A program made the translations under genes and the position numbers. A DNA stretch of 64,000 nt from Sipunculus nudus (lineage: Eukaryota; Annelida; Sipuncula; Golfingiida; Sipunculidae): NCBI GenBank assembly GCA_026874595.1, contig CM049320.1, positions 42,170,714 to 42,234,713 of the forward strand, given 5' to 3'. The notes under the pieces were generated by a model. That model saw only the letters and a program-made list of their open reading frames with translations, was not told the DNA's origin and searched no databases. Below, piece after piece: positions 21,701-30,792 of the stretch. Position 1 is the stretch's first letter; each line of letters opens with the position of its first letter.

Positions 21701-24249
21701 GCTCTCTGACCATGACCTTTGACTCTGTGATCTCAAAATCCAGAGGTTTCTTTATCTGTGGATGAGTGAGCCATATGTGCAAGATGAAAGGTTTTGGTCA
21801 AATGGTTTAGCTTAAAATTGATCCGCAAGCTTTTGTCAAGAAGTGGGTCCTGTGGCCTTGACCTATGGCCCCTTGACCTCAATATCGAAAAAGTTCTTCT
21901 CTGTGGGTGGGTAAGCCATAGGCACAAGATTAAAGGTTTTGGTCAAATGGTTTGACTTATGGGACAACAAGCCAAGCCTGGTCAGACAAGACAGACGCAC
22001 GCATGAAAAGAGGCTTTACTTTATCCCCTTGAAGTTCCACGGGATAATAATGATGACCCCTTTGGGAAAGTTATGTCCAAAAGCACCACTCCCACGGTGC
22101 ATAGGCTGTCAGTTTTTCATATCCACATGTTTATGTTGTTCTGTTTGTCAACATTGGCATGTGGACCATGTTTTATAACATCTGATGCACTGATCAGTAG
22201 GGCATTATAAAAACTTTTCTTTGCTGGATATAATAATATAATGTTCTTTAATATATACCAAAAGTAAGCCACAAATCAGGTCAATTCTGCAAATAAGGCA
22301 AGTGAATAGTTGGCTTTAATACTTTATATAAATCTAAGCAAATATAAATTGAAAATTTGTTTTGCCTGAATCTAATACTTTTCAAATTAAGCTATATTCA
22401 ATAACAATTCATGAGGGATGTTCTTGCTAGTTCTTACCTTTTGTTAAATAACATGTATTTTTTTCCTTTTTTTAAGAACACACTACTTAAATGCTGAGTT
22501 ACTGTTTTGCACTGACCTCCCTCTTGATCCTCCTCATGTGCAGGAACACAGCATTCCCAGTCTTCTGGTAGTGCTGCTCCACATACTTCTTGCCAAACCC
22601 CAGGAAGCTGTTCATGCAGATGTATAAACCTGTCTCACATTCCTGCAAGCACAAGCAATCACCACTGTATTCAAATTCATACAAAAGGAGTATCAGCATG
22701 TATTGAAGAGTAATATGATTGCCAAAAGCTCTGAGAGGATTCAATAATGAAACTCTAAAACAAGCACAATCTTCATAAATAGAAAAAATGCAATCTTCAC
22801 ATTTATTTTAATATGTATTGACCCAAAAGATAGAGAAATTACCAACACTACAAATGTGATACATATTACTTTACTTTATGTTGGTAATGCCACCGGAACT
22901 TCCTGTTTACAGCCTGGAGGTGGACCAGCTTGCCAGCCCAGATAGCCCACTCTACTTCAAAGGCTACAGGGATAAAAGATTTGTAATTACAGCTGCCTAG
23001 GCTAGGTAACCTCCTTGACAGGGGTGAAAGCTTTGTACATGTAATTAATCAAAGCCTGAAGGTAATTTCCAGTATTGCACAAGCCTGGAATACCTAAATA
23101 TAACAGATACATTAACTTAAGTTCCATGTACAGATACCATGTACCTCCTACTCAAGAAAGCCAGGTACAAGTACTGGTACTCTGAATTGTGTACCTAGGT
23201 ACAGTTAAAGGTACCTGGCCAAAACCCTGGTTTAAAGTGTTTTTCTGTTCTTGAATTATCATGTTATGAACTGATACCTAATAATGTTTGCTCACTCATT
23301 TCTTTTTCTCATGGTTGCCAAATTATTGGACAAATAGCCACTCTGATAAATCAAAAATAAATTTAATATTTTTGACTGCCAAAATTTCATTATTTTTTTA
23401 AATATTAAAAAATGACTAAACACACAGCACTTTGGAACAATCTTGTAAATTATGCAAACATTTAAAAAGTCTTCAGAATGTATGACTGTAACACTAAATA
23501 ACGTACAAAATCCAATTTGATTTTTCTATCCATTGTTAACTTTTGTATAATATTTGTTCAACTGATTAAACACATAATGTACAGTATGAATACACAAAAC
23601 AGAAACACTTTTTCCAGATGTTATTACTTTCATATTAATAATAAATAATTAAACATTAACATATAAATCATTCTAAATAATATAATCATCATATCTGCAT
23701 TTCAACAATATTGATGGTATTTTCAAAATATACTTGTATTTATTCTTTCCAAACTATTTTAACAAGCAAATTTCAGTGTCATTTTGATGTTCTTCGATAC
23801 TGAATCTTGGCAAATTTGGGGATTTTATTTTGTTCAAGATCACTATCACTGAGTCAGTGAGTCTGATGAATCAATATAGTAGAAAATATTTTGGTAATGC
23901 TGTGTTGATATTTTAAGTTACGTCTACTTTTTAAAGTACCTGTCTGTTAATTTTTCTGTATTAAATTTTCAGCCTTCATCCGTTTTATATTTTAAACATT
24001 ATTTTTTATTAATTTGATAAAAATAAAATTTTGATTTTTGACAGATGATGACCGATCTCTTTTCTGAACCTTATTAGGAAACATTATCTTGGCTCTAAGA
24101 AAGAATCGTGAACACAGATGACCAGAGCCCAAGTACGAATAACTCACAGGGGTGTCGAAGCAGAAACAGCATTCATCCTTGTACACTTTTTCTCCTCCAA
24201 ACGGGGAGCGGATTTTACGCAGATGAGGTTGCAGTTTGCCGGCTGCCAT
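697..24249 (-). CDS. USP5: USP5 (isopeptidase T) deubiquitinase, 5' part, 13 exons
   Basis: Ubiquitin-specific protease that disassembles free (unanchored) ubiquitin chains in cytosol and nucleus. Thirteen exons join in phase to 1,529 coding bases, 509 residues plus two bases, with no stop; the gene runs off the left edge, so the catalytic His box and both UBA domains of this roughly 850-residue family are not in view. Residues 35-76 fit the N-terminal variant UBP domain. The canonical ZnF-UBP has zinc ligands C191, C194, C211 and H224, and ubiquitin-tail contacts W201, R213, Y251, Y253 and D256, each eight below the human number. The Cys box places the nucleophile at C327 (NSCYMN). [12 protein letters not shown] is the QQD box. 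USP13 is the alternative name in vertebrates; an invertebrate gene may be ancestral to both, but the CDCA3 neighbour supports USP5. Start chosen at 24249 because its context (A at -3, G at +4) beats the in-frame ATG at 24255. Confidence 0.96.
1583..1736 (-). CDS. USP5: USP5 exon 12
   Basis: Encodes residues 440-490 plus one base, starting [20 protein letters not shown] and ending [11 protein letters not shown]. Acceptor TTTTCCAG, donor GTACAC. Intron 12 (755-1582) is AT-rich with repeated short AAGAAAWTT-like words and no visible gene. Confidence 0.95.
3002..3300 (+). other. Intronic promoter-like segment with CTCF-like core and short ORF
   Basis: Within USP5 intron 11, on the opposite strand. 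It has an inverted CCAAT (ATTGGCTG, 3002-3009), CCACTAGAGGGC at 3054-3065 (matches the CTCF core consensus), TTTATAAG at 3073-3080, and a 70-codon open frame from ATG 3088 to 3300 that I do not recognise. Base composition is richer in GC than the flanks. It could be an old repeat rather than a gene. Confidence 0.3.
4845..4967 (-). CDS. USP5: USP5 exon 11, QQD box
   Basis: Encodes residues 399-439, starting [20 protein letters not shown] and containing [17 protein letters not shown], a hallmark of USP catalytic domains. Acceptor TATTTCCAG, donor GTAACT, phase 0 on both sides. Intron 11 (1737-4844) is AT-rich; see the promoter-like segment at 3002-3300. Confidence 0.97.
5898..5985 (-). CDS. USP5: USP5 exon 10
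   Basis: Completes Met369 and encodes residues 370-398, beginning [15 protein letters not shown]. Acceptor TGTTTACAG, donor GTATTG, ends phase 0. Intron 10 (4968-5897) is AT-rich, with a short poly-A run near 5737. Confidence 0.95.
6395..6960. mobile_element. Repeat family A, partial copy
   Basis: Starts like the 19445 copy (TCTGCTGAAATCAGAGTGGG) and contains about two units of the family. Blocks are GGTGGCGCCACC, CATGCAAAATTTTAGGCAGA, GATATGAGTGATTT and CAAAAATGGTTGCAGGTGG. Right terminus missing. Confidence 0.75.
7133..7325. mobile_element. Repeat family A, 5' fragment
   Basis: Begins AATATGGGTAGTCGACAAG with TTTGTATCCGCAGAAATC (terminal repeat) and stops after the first GGTGGCGCC block. 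It runs into a separate short repeat, GGGACCCATGGGTCACGG (7329-7346), which recurs at 15780. Confidence 0.7.
7676..8245. repeat. Direct duplication of about 250-300 bases
   Basis: 7676-7980 and 7993-8245 are near-identical head-to-tail copies running from TTTTCCATTAATAG to GATTATTCCTTGAAT. The first copy carries an extra internal 51-base duplication (AAGTTTTATAAAT..AAAATATTA twice). A diverged relative is visible near 16690-16940. Confidence 0.9.
8640..9515. repeat. Mollusc-type dispersed repeat
   Basis: The part 8880-9515 shares blocks with 17160-17290: AAATCAACAGTGCTTGC against AAATCAATAGTACTTAC, and TATAGTCAGCTGAGCTAAAA at both right ends. A G tract lies at 8657. No coding sequence seen. 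Confidence 0.5.
9520..10395. mobile_element. Repeat family A, copy cut by the 330-bp array
   Basis: Nearly three tandem sub-units carrying GGTGGCGCCACC or close variants at about 9612, 9739, 9910, 10042 and 10190. It ends in the family's 3' part (CAGTTCACATGTGACCTGAT) at about 10395, where the array-bearing repeat begins. Confidence 0.75.
10435..12385. repeat. 330-bp tandem array with higher-order dimer
   Basis: Five unit landmarks carry (A)ACAGGTGGCGCCACCTG or close variants, at about 10724, 11061, 11383, 11718 and 12044. Spacings alternate 337, 322, 335 and 326, so the true repeat is a dimer of about 659. Long units contain CAGGTTATAAATGTACTGTTAAG where short ones have CAGTACTGATAAA. Each unit carries TCAAGGTCAAGG. 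The array is flanked by CATAGTATCGCCAGAC at 10459 and CATAGTATCTCCAGAC at 12353, then a hairpin. A (CGG)n run lies at 12317-12333. Confidence 0.9.
12363..12387. other. Hairpin at the right edge of the array
   Basis: CCAGAC-TAT-GTCTGG lies within TATCTCCAGAC and GTCTGGCGATA, an 11-base stem with one mismatch. The stem sequence also stands at the left edge of the array. Confidence 0.7.
12425..12470. repeat. Double TCTAGACA palindrome
   Basis: 12425-12443 and 12452-12470 are each imperfect palindromes (TCTAGACA..TGTCTAGA). They are also inverted copies of one another with one mismatch, giving two alternative hairpins. Confidence 0.8.
12780..13250. repeat. Unclassified dispersed repeat
   Basis: Begins with GTAGGTGGCGCCACCAAT and ends with a GACGACGCACGCAGAC block before the next family A copy. 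The inner text (GATAGTTCTAGCCGTTTCTG) recurs in altered form at 13158-13185. No open frame supported. Confidence 0.45.
13250..13830. mobile_element. Repeat family A, 3' copy with terminal repeat
   Basis: Contains the family blocks and the right terminus TTTTGGCGGATACAAATA (13807-13824), the reverse complement of the left terminus seen at 7166 and 19445. It lies just outside USP5 exon 9. Confidence 0.8.
13900..13971 (-). CDS. USP5: USP5 exon 9 (72 bases)
   Basis: Found by phase matching: one base of Arg345, then [23 protein letters not shown], and two bases of Met369. It fits the family segment between the Cys box and the AKLGHGLLSG block. Acceptor TTTTTCAG; the donor is GTGAAT. Intron 9 (5986-13899) is the longest and is almost entirely repeats. 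Confidence 0.93.
14704..14897 (-). CDS. USP5: USP5 exon 8, Cys box
   Basis: Encodes residues 281-344 plus two bases, including [19 protein letters not shown] with the nucleophile C327. Acceptor CTGCTTCAG, donor GTTTGT. The split Arg codon (AG/A) is completed by exon 9, which fixes the donor exactly. Intron 8 (13972-14703) shows nothing else. Confidence 0.97.
15298..15392 (-). CDS. USP5: USP5 exon 7
   Basis: Encodes the rest of Asp249 to residue 280: [20 protein letters not shown] and onward. Y251, Y253 and D256 correspond to human Y259, Y261 and D264 of the ubiquitin-tail pocket. Acceptor CATTGTAG, donor GTAATT. Intron 7 (14898-15297) is short and unremarkable. Confidence 0.96.
17018..17040. 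repeat. Poly-G tract
   Basis: Fifteen G, one T, seven G. Likely G-quadruplex forming; inside USP5 intron 6. Confidence 0.95.
17300..17830. repeat. Diverged tandem repeats of about 160 bases
   Basis: Repeating order of a TTTGACCTT-like block, AGGTCA(A)AG, CACCAGTTTTCAAA and AAATTTCATG; at least three units. A related stretch lies at 18420-18740. Both are in USP5 introns; no coding sequence. Confidence 0.65.
18054..18289 (-). CDS. USP5: USP5 exon 6, ZnF-UBP core
   Basis: Largest exon seen. It gives the last base of codon 170, residues 171-248 and one base of Asp249. It holds zinc ligands C191 and C194 (CERC), C211 (CGRR) and H224 (NNHAV), and contacts W201 and R213. Acceptor TTGACAG, donor GTGAGC. 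Intron 6 (15393-18053) contains AT-rich sequence, a long G tract at 17018-17040 and diverged tandem repeats at 17300-17830. Confidence 0.97.
19060..19166 (-). CDS. USP5: USP5 exon 5
   Basis: Encodes residues 135-169 plus two bases, an Ala-rich helix linker leading to TWDGEERTIS. The acceptor is ambiguous: CCTGCAG (used here) or the AG six bases further in, which would drop two residues (Ile-Gln) and keep frame. Donor GTAAGA. Intron 5 (18290-19059) has short direct repeats but no other gene. Confidence 0.9.
19445..20594. mobile_element. Repeat family A, most complete copy (about 1.15 kb)
   Basis: Left end TATGTTTATCTGCCAAAA (19445-19462) is inverted relative to the right end TTTGGTGGATACAATTA (about 20577). 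Other copies give the cleaner consensus pair TATTTGTATCCGCCAAAA and TTTTGGCGGATACAAATA. The interior holds about three sub-units of roughly 300 bases with GGTGGCRCCACC, ATGCAAAATTTC and GATATGAGTGATTT. No open frame, so non-autonomous. Superfamily not identified. Confidence 0.75.
20930..21048 (-). CDS. USP5: USP5 exon 4
   Basis: Encodes Gly95 (second and third bases) to residue 134, starting [17 protein letters not shown] and including VVLPDW. Acceptor GCAACAG, donor GTAAGT, ends phase 0. Intron 4 (19167-20929) is largely one copy of the 1.15 kb repeat family described at 19445-20594. Confidence 0.95.
21409..21463 (-). CDS. USP5: USP5 exon 3 (small)
   Basis: A 55-base exon for residues 77-94 plus one base: [18 protein letters not shown]. 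It matches the basic linker of the family, which ends KKPTRLAIG in human. Acceptor TTTACAAAG, donor GTAAGG. The split Gly codon is completed by exon 4. Intron 3 (21049-21408) shows nothing notable. Confidence 0.93.
21660..21960. repeat. TGACC-rich tandem repeat, two units
   Basis: Two units of about 165 bases, each with a TGACCNNTGACC-like block, GTGRGTGAGCCATA, GCACAAGAT and AAAGGTTTTGGTCAAATGG. Relatives lie at 38620-39090. Inside USP5 intron 2. Confidence 0.75.
22250..22330. repeat. Short repeat shared with CDCA3 intron
   Basis: AGTAAGCCACAAATCA..GTGAATAGTTGGCTTTAA resembles AGTAAGCCAGAAATCA..GTGAATAGCTGGCTTTAA at 36150-36210. Class unknown. Confidence 0.5.
22517..22642 (-). CDS. USP5: USP5 exon 2
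   Basis: Encodes residues 35-76, starting [20 protein letters not shown], the best conserved block of the N-terminal variant UBP domain. Acceptor CTTGCAG, donor GTCAGT, both phase 0. Intron 2 (21464-22516) carries two TGACC-rich repeat units at 21660-21960. Confidence 0.95.
23118..23229 (-). mobile_element. hAT-type element, single-end fragment
   Basis: On the minus strand it reads CAGGGTTTTGGCCAGGTACC and continues with the same GTACCTAGGTACAC and TGAGTAGGAGGTAC blocks as the left end of the 30100-30792 element. Only one end is present. Confidence 0.75.
24148..24249 (-). CDS. USP5: USP5 exon 1 (start exon)
   Basis: Encodes residues 1-34, ending CCFCFDTP, phase 0, followed by donor GTGAGT. 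Another in-frame ATG lies two codons upstream at 24255-24253. The first intron (22643-24147) is AT-rich and holds only a fragment of a hAT-type element near 23118-23229. Confidence 0.9.
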
Positions 24250-24336
24250 GATCATAAGAGGCGGAAGTAGAAACTAAGTATTTACGGTAGTGACGGAACC
24301 TGCTGTCTCATGCAGTTCTTACGGCAGTTAGATTAT

Positions 24337-24423
24337 CCAATAAGATCCATTCTACAAAACAGATGGTGGCTTCGAGATGCATCCTGAAATATGATTGGTC
24401 GAGGCGCGAAATTTAACTTTGAA
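24337..24423. promoter_or_regulatory. Probable USP5/CDCA3 bidirectional promoter
   Basis: CCAAT box at 24337-24341, inverted CCAAT (ATTGG) at 24394-24398, E2F-type GGCGCGAAA at 24403-24411 and CHR-type TTTGAA at 24418-24423, all 90-175 bases upstream of the USP5 start. NF-Y, E2F/CDE and CHR elements in this order are the known signature of G2/M gene promoters. Here they read toward CDCA3, not USP5. That it drives both genes is inference. Confidence 0.55.
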
Positions 24424-24429
24424 AACAAC

Positions 24430-24483
24430 TCGGTGGGTCAAAGGGACACGAGAAAGAAAAGTGAAGAGACCACGAAGTAACTT
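24430..24483 (+). other. Candidate non-coding first exon of CDCA3
   Basis: Directly downstream of the CHR-type site on the plus strand, ending at a GTAAGA donor (24484). It would splice to the acceptor at 32122. A rival candidate ends at 31277. No transcript evidence can be seen from DNA. Confidence 0.25.
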
Positions 24484-24838
24484 GTAAGAAGACTACTGGT
24501 GGGTTTCATCATAATGTACATGTTCATTTTATCACCACTACGATGAGATACAGATCTGTTGTCAATGCAATATTTGGGAAACATTGTATTTTTATGCATA
24601 ACGGGATAGCAGTCCTAATTGAGCATGCAACAAAACAAATTTTGTCGCAGTGCCAGTGGGAATGTGGGATTTCGTAAAAATTTGGGTTCACCAATTAAGT
24701 GTTTATAATGCATTGAACCCACATATCTCGGGGGAAAAGCATTATACGGGAATGAACTTCATGGGGCTAAAACACCTAATGAACCCATATTTTCGGTTTT
24801 TAAAAATGGAGGTTGAATGCCCTTTAGTACTATAGTCC

Positions 24839-27800
24839 GGGTGTGACTATTTTAGTATTTACCGTCCGGGACCCACTGAATACCGTCTGGAACATAGCTG
24901 TACTGCCCGGGTCACTAAGACACCGTCCCAGACACCATAATAAGCTTAAAAGTATTACTTAAATGCATACAGGCCTTCTGGGGCCGACCAGGCCTCCAGT
25001 ATGCCGTCCGGGTCAACGAAATATACTACATTTCAAAACACTCAAAGATCATGTGATTATATTCCACAGCTAGTGATTATTATATTTTAATATGAATATT
25101 TTAGTTTAACTCCATGTTAATTATTATTATTATTCTTAATCTATTATTAATATTATTATTATTATTCATGCATTCTGAATATACTTCTTCCGCCCAGAAT
25201 ACCGTATGGGCGGTTCGACTTTTTACCGAAACCGACCTCTTTTACCGGAACTGACTTTAAAATATATTAAATTGCATTTAGTTACATTTTCTATTTCCAT
25301 ATTCTCAGACAGTGTGAAACATATTGTAATACAGTAACAACACAACATAATAAACACGATAAAATACAAGGTTTTGTGAAATGATCATAACATAAAAGTA
25401 CCTCATTTTCCATTTATGTTCACTTGTAAATATTTGTTCAGTTTAATAACATAATTCAATTTTTATGTAAAGAGGACAATTTCATGTAATTTTCAATTTA
25501 ATTTACATTTGGACAAGTAAAATTTCCTCAGTAAAATTATAATATTTTCAGCATCTTTTCCAAAACAATTTTGAATATTCTGAACAAAAGCAGAATGACA
25601 GAATTTTAGAATGAAAGAAACAATTCTGATTAGTCCATCATACTCTGATTTTTTCTCTCATTTTTGTTCTCATTGAGCAACTGCAGGGTGTGATGAACTG
25701 ATTAGGGGTGCTAATGACTGGCTGGCTGCCCTCACCCCTAAGCTTGTCACTCTAAGCTGTTGAGGCAGCTCTATACAAGGAAATCCCCACTATACTGTGC
25801 AAAACTTTGAGTGGATCATTTAATTTAATATTTGAGAAAGCAGTTTATTTTGACATTTTGACTTAATTATCATAAATTTGATAAAATACATAAGCAGCTG
25901 AAAGTCATCATCCAGCGTTGTCAATTTATGAAGAAACGTGTAGAAAGTTGCAAAGTATACATTAATAAGTTTATCTAATATGTTCTGCCATTTTAACATC
26001 ATGTCCTAAATATTGCCAAAAAACAATGGGCGCCCCTTGGTGGGACAAATTTTATCGACTGGGAGGGCCTAAATATATAGCAGCATCCCCACAGGACTAA
26101 TTTTTAGTATTTGTAGATTCCTGATGGCCCAGGTATGAAAATTAATGCAAAAAAAAGATGTTAAAAAGAAAACTTCTCCTTTGCGTTCATATAATTATTT
26201 CTGAATTCATATTTCAAATATGGTACATGTACAACACTAAGAGATAAATAAATCTAACAATCCAAGGTGATAAGGACAGAAATGTTCAAGGCATTCCATG
26301 CATTTGTCATGAATAAATAAGCTGTTTGAATGAATTCTTACTCAAACTGATCATGATTGACTGTATAGTGGAATTTCACATTTGTTTTTCAAATGATACA
26401 AGTTGTAATCATAAAACCCATTAACTTGATGCTTAACATCGATAGGTCCAGATGAAATAGATTTTAAAACAGGAGTCATGAGCTGTTGGTCACTGTCTTT
26501 GTAATAATCTGGATACTGTATAACTGCAAATATTGTAGTTGGTGTAGGCTATGTATCTGTTTCCATGGATATCTCCAGAGGGGAGAGAGCACAAGAGCTA
26601 GGGGTAGATACTGTAGATCAGTAAATTGTCATGGTCCATATCTTAAGTTTACTTGCCATATGAGGTATTTGTTGTTGACAAAGACATGTAATTTATAATA
26701 ACATAATACATGGATTTATAGAATATAAGTCCTGAATTATTATGAAAGTGTTCGGCTTTTGCTTTTTTTAATTATTTTGATACTGGAATATCCATGCTGA
26801 CTGATCTGCTGTTTTGCAATTTCACTATAAGAAACAATTGGGGTGAAGTAAAGTAAGATGATATGTGTGTTCTTCAAGTCAGTTCCAGTACCATTTTAAG
26901 CAGATCCATGTAAGATATTGGTAGTCACACTTGGTTGAAACTCATCAAGTTATGTGATTATAAAATATGTTTTAAAATAACTTAAACAAGTGCTTTATTT
27001 TCTTTTGAGTTCTGATAAAATGCAGTCAGTTTTGGTCAGTTCCAGTAATATGAACTCAGTTTCGGTCAGTTCCGATAGGTTCTGGTCAGTTCCTGTAAAA
27101 GTCAAGCCCCTGTATGGGGCAACAAAACCCAGCCCCGAAAAGGCTCGAGATCAACCATGTGCAATAGCCAAATTGAATATACTATGTAATATTTACACTC
27201 AAAAGATATTACGATTATATTTTTAATAAGAATTAAATTGTTTGGTAGGCCTATACTGCCATGGTAATGATCATGATATAATTATTATAATTAGTAATCA
27301 TGTATTCAGAATGTTATTATACCTGCCAATAAACCGTCCGGGGCAATAGAACTAGCCCTGAAAAATTCTCACCTAGTCAAGGACGACAGTCGGGGGGAAA
27401 ACTGACCCTTTGATCATCAACCGCCTGTCACTGATTGCTCCATCGAAACCATGCACGTCTGTCGTTGTGACATAATTAATTAGCCAAGTGGTGTGATTAG
27501 TAGTTGTTATACAATGCGTTGAACCATTACCATCTTCCCGGTTTGACGGCTGTGGTCTATGGTGCTGTCACAGATACATGCCGTGTGCTTATCCGTACGT
27601 TTTGTTGTAATTATATAGCGTCATAAATTATATTTGCAATACATAATGCTTTCAACAATACACATATCAATAAAGGCCTAATCTGGACAGTAAAATCATG
27701 TACTTGACATCAATAAGTGTCTGTATGCATTTAAGTAAAACTTTTTTTATCTAGTTCTGGTGTCCAGGTACAGCTCGGTCCCGGACGATATTCAGGGTGT

Positions 27801-27843
27801 CCCGGATGTTTACAGACGTCCCGGACGGTAAATGGTCACACCG
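24839..27843. mobile_element. Mutator-like (MULE) non-autonomous element, 3.0 kb
   Basis: Ends GGGTGTGAC and GTCACACCG are inverted. The similarity extends inward through TTTACCGTCCGGGAC, CTGAATAYCGTC and AGCTGTAC for about 80 bases, with looser inverted blocks (GACTTTT.ACMGGAACTGAC) further in. Exact 9-bp target duplications CTATAGTCC flank it (24830-24838 and 27844-27852). Long TIRs with 9-bp duplications are typical of Mutator-like elements. No transposase frame is visible. Confidence 0.8.
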
Positions 27844-27844
27844 C

Positions 27845-28433
27845 TATAGTCCATCCCAATACCCGTGTCCGCATGTTTTTTTGCGATAATTATTTTAAGG
27901 AGATTCTTTAAAAATGGTCTGGCCTGAAGTAGATAAACAGGTATTCCACCGATTTTGTGTAAAGTAGTTATATATCATTTAAAACGTATTTACTTTGCAA
28001 CTCTTTGGCGTTATTTATGGTGAAATACCGTGGATGGCACCTTGCCGGCACTGCTGGACCGTACATTCCTCTATTGTACACTTTCCATGTCTAAGGCTGC
28101 GTTTGGCATTTGTTAGACAACAGTGACATCACAAAGACGTCACAGTGATTGGTCGGGCGTCACCTTCAATTAACTGATGTCAGAAGTTTGACTGGCTTGT
28201 TTATTATCAGTTTTCAGGCAAGGAATAAGTCGTAAACGCTGTAACCTGTTTTGTCATATTTTGAATTACTTGTATCATACAAATTCTCAAAGCAAGGTAA
28301 GGCATTACTTTTTATGCAGGTAGTCGGCGGAATAGCTCCTACAACCTTTGAACAAGAAAGATTTACACTGCTTTCCTTGTATGAAACATAATCCCAGAAA
28401 AACATGTGGACACAGGTACTGGAACGGACTATA
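27845..28433. mobile_element. TIR MITE, 0.59 kb
   Basis: Ends TATAGTCCATCCCAATACCC and, inverted, TATAGTCCGTTCCAGTACCT; both continue into GTGTCCRCATGTTTTT, about 36 bases of TIR. A second copy starts at 63487. Its left tip overlaps the MULE target duplication, so the MULE inserted into this terminus. No open frame. Superfamily uncertain (Tc1/mariner-like if the TA at the tips is the target site). Confidence 0.8.
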
Positions 28434-28464
28434 CAAAGTACAATATTAGGCTTCTCTTATACCT

Positions 28465-29826
28465 CAGGGTTGGCAATTTCTTCCAAGAGGCGGTTCCTTC
28501 CATGGAAACTTCCGGCTCGGAAGAATTAGTTTCCTCCATTTCTTCCAGAAGAAATTTTCAAATTTCATGTGAGAATATATAAAACTAATAAATTTTTAGC
28601 TTTATTTCTGCCATAAACATAATCTGTTCCATCTTATTTGCAAATATGAAGGTTTATATTAATGTATAGTGTTATCTTAGAATGTATCATTCTTTGTTTA
28701 ATTCAGTTGGACAATATGCCTCCTGTAGTTTTGAGTTAGTTTAGGTGTCATAATTCAAAATCAATGGACACAGGTTTCTGTCCGGTGAACCATGCAATGA
28801 TAAACAGGTGATTACCTACAAAAGTGTAGTCTAGTTATTCCTGACTGCACAGAGAGGCAGGGTATGGGGAAGCCATGTCATAATTAACAGGTTTTCATCT
28901 ACTATACTAATCAAACGGTCAAACTGCTCCTTGTTTTAACAGATTATTACCCAGCAGATACACATGCACAGAGATAGGGTTACCTATCTCCAGCAGGCAT
29001 ACAGAACATGGTTTCTTTGGCACAAATATATAAGATAAGGGAGCATATGTTCCATGCAGTAGGCCTATACTGTGTACCTACTATTCAGACAACACATACA
29101 ATAACAGATACAAAATGTTTTGAGGAGGATGCCCAAAAGATGCGGTTTGGGAACTCTTTGTAAGAGTAGAAGTAGGTGGCAAATAAGCAAGCTATCAATT
29201 TTTGTTATATTTTGTAAGAAATGCACTTGGCATACTATTTAGATTCTACATTAGTGAGTTGGTATGTAGCACTGCATGCACCTTGGCAGCTATGCATTTG
29301 ACTCTTAAGATATAGATGGGAATATGTAGTATATCAATCAGTAATTCTTTGTCATACAAAAGTAACTTTGCTGAGTGAAACAAATTAAGTAAGAACTAGT
29401 TAGTAAGTTACAGTAAACTTCCTCTAACCTTCATGTGAATACAGGTAGACATTTAAACATGAATCTTTTGTTAATTAACATGTTAACACATACTGTGCAA
29501 CACTACATATTTAAATAGTTGAAATACACATCCATCATGCAGCTGCAATTTTGGCAATACTATATGAATAAAACTAACAGAATCATATTTAGAATAATTG
29601 GAGCTTTATTCCTGTACACTGAATAAAAGTCATATTGTTTTATTTTATTCAGAAGAAAGAAAAATAGTTCAAATATCTGTTTTTATTTCCACGTATCACT
29701 CTTACTGTCCACAAAATTCCACTTTCATCCATTACTTCCGGAAGTAAGTGGAGAAAACCCCATTTCCTCCAATTTCTTCCAATGTCTCGGAAGAAATACA
29801 TTTCTTCTGGAAGAAAACCAACCCAG
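28465..29826. mobile_element. hAT-type non-autonomous element, 1.36 kb
   Basis: Left end CAGGGTTGGCAATTTCTTCC, right end GGAAGAAAACCAACCCAG, with exact 8-bp target duplications TTATACCT at 28457-28464 and 29827-29834. Both ends carry several TTTCTTCC / GGAAGAAA words. No transposase seen. Confidence 0.92.
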
Positions 29827-30099
29827 TTATACCTTACTATAAATAATATATTAATTATTTGTCAGTTGCTTGGTTATACTTTTGCGGGATTGTGCATTTG
29901 GCAGGTTTTTGTTAAAGACCTATTTTACATTTTTTTGACACATTATTTCCAAATTTTGATTATTCTAAAATAAGGAGAAATGTTAACTAGTATAAGAATA
30001 AGGCTTACAGTGTTTGCTAACCAATATATGTTAGATATAATGAGCAAAAAATGCTCAAATATAGCTTGTTTTCTTGGCAATGTCTAGCCCGCCACGTAC

Positions 30100-30792
30100 C
30101 AGGGTTGGGGCCAGGTACTTGTACCTGTACCTAGGTACACATTTCAGAGTACCTGTACCTGCACCTACCGGTCATGAGTAGGAAGTACCTTGTACCTGTA
30201 CCTGAAACTATAGTACCTGTACCGGGAACAAGGTACTCCAGATACATTTTCATATTTTCAGTTTTTTAAGTTTTTTTCTCTTTTAGTTTTAAATTTTTAT
30301 ACCTTTAGTGTAAAATAATCAGCAAGCTATCAGTGTGATAAACTGCTCATGAACTGAATTGTTATCACACCTCCAGAATGGTCACATGTGTGAAATCAGC
30401 TGTAACCACTTATTAAGCAAATCATTCGATTATACTGTATTTGGTGCTGTTAATGAACTTTTAAGTACACAAATATCATGTTTGTGAATGTATGGTGTCA
30501 TACTCTACTTGGTGCACTTTATGGACTTTTAATACACTTGCAATTTGCATATCATGTTTGTGAATGTATGGTGCCATACAGATAATAAGTTCTAACAAAA
30601 TATACCTGAGCAAATGACTTCAATATTGTTTGATAGAAAAAAGGCATGTTAACTTGCATATACATGAATTTATGCCGTTATTATTAACCGTAAAATGTCT
30701 TTGAAGTAATCCTAAAATAAATGTACCTGTACCTGGCCAATTCACAAGTACCTGTACCTAGGTACTTTCACTTGTACCTGGCCCCAACCCTG
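30100..30792. mobile_element. hAT-type non-autonomous element, 0.69 kb
   Basis: Left end CAGGGTTGGGGCCAGGTACT, right end GTACCTGGCCCCAACCCTG, with exact 8-bp target duplications CCACGTAC at 30092-30099 and 30793-30800. Both subterminal zones are packed with GTACCTGTACC words. Confidence 0.95.
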
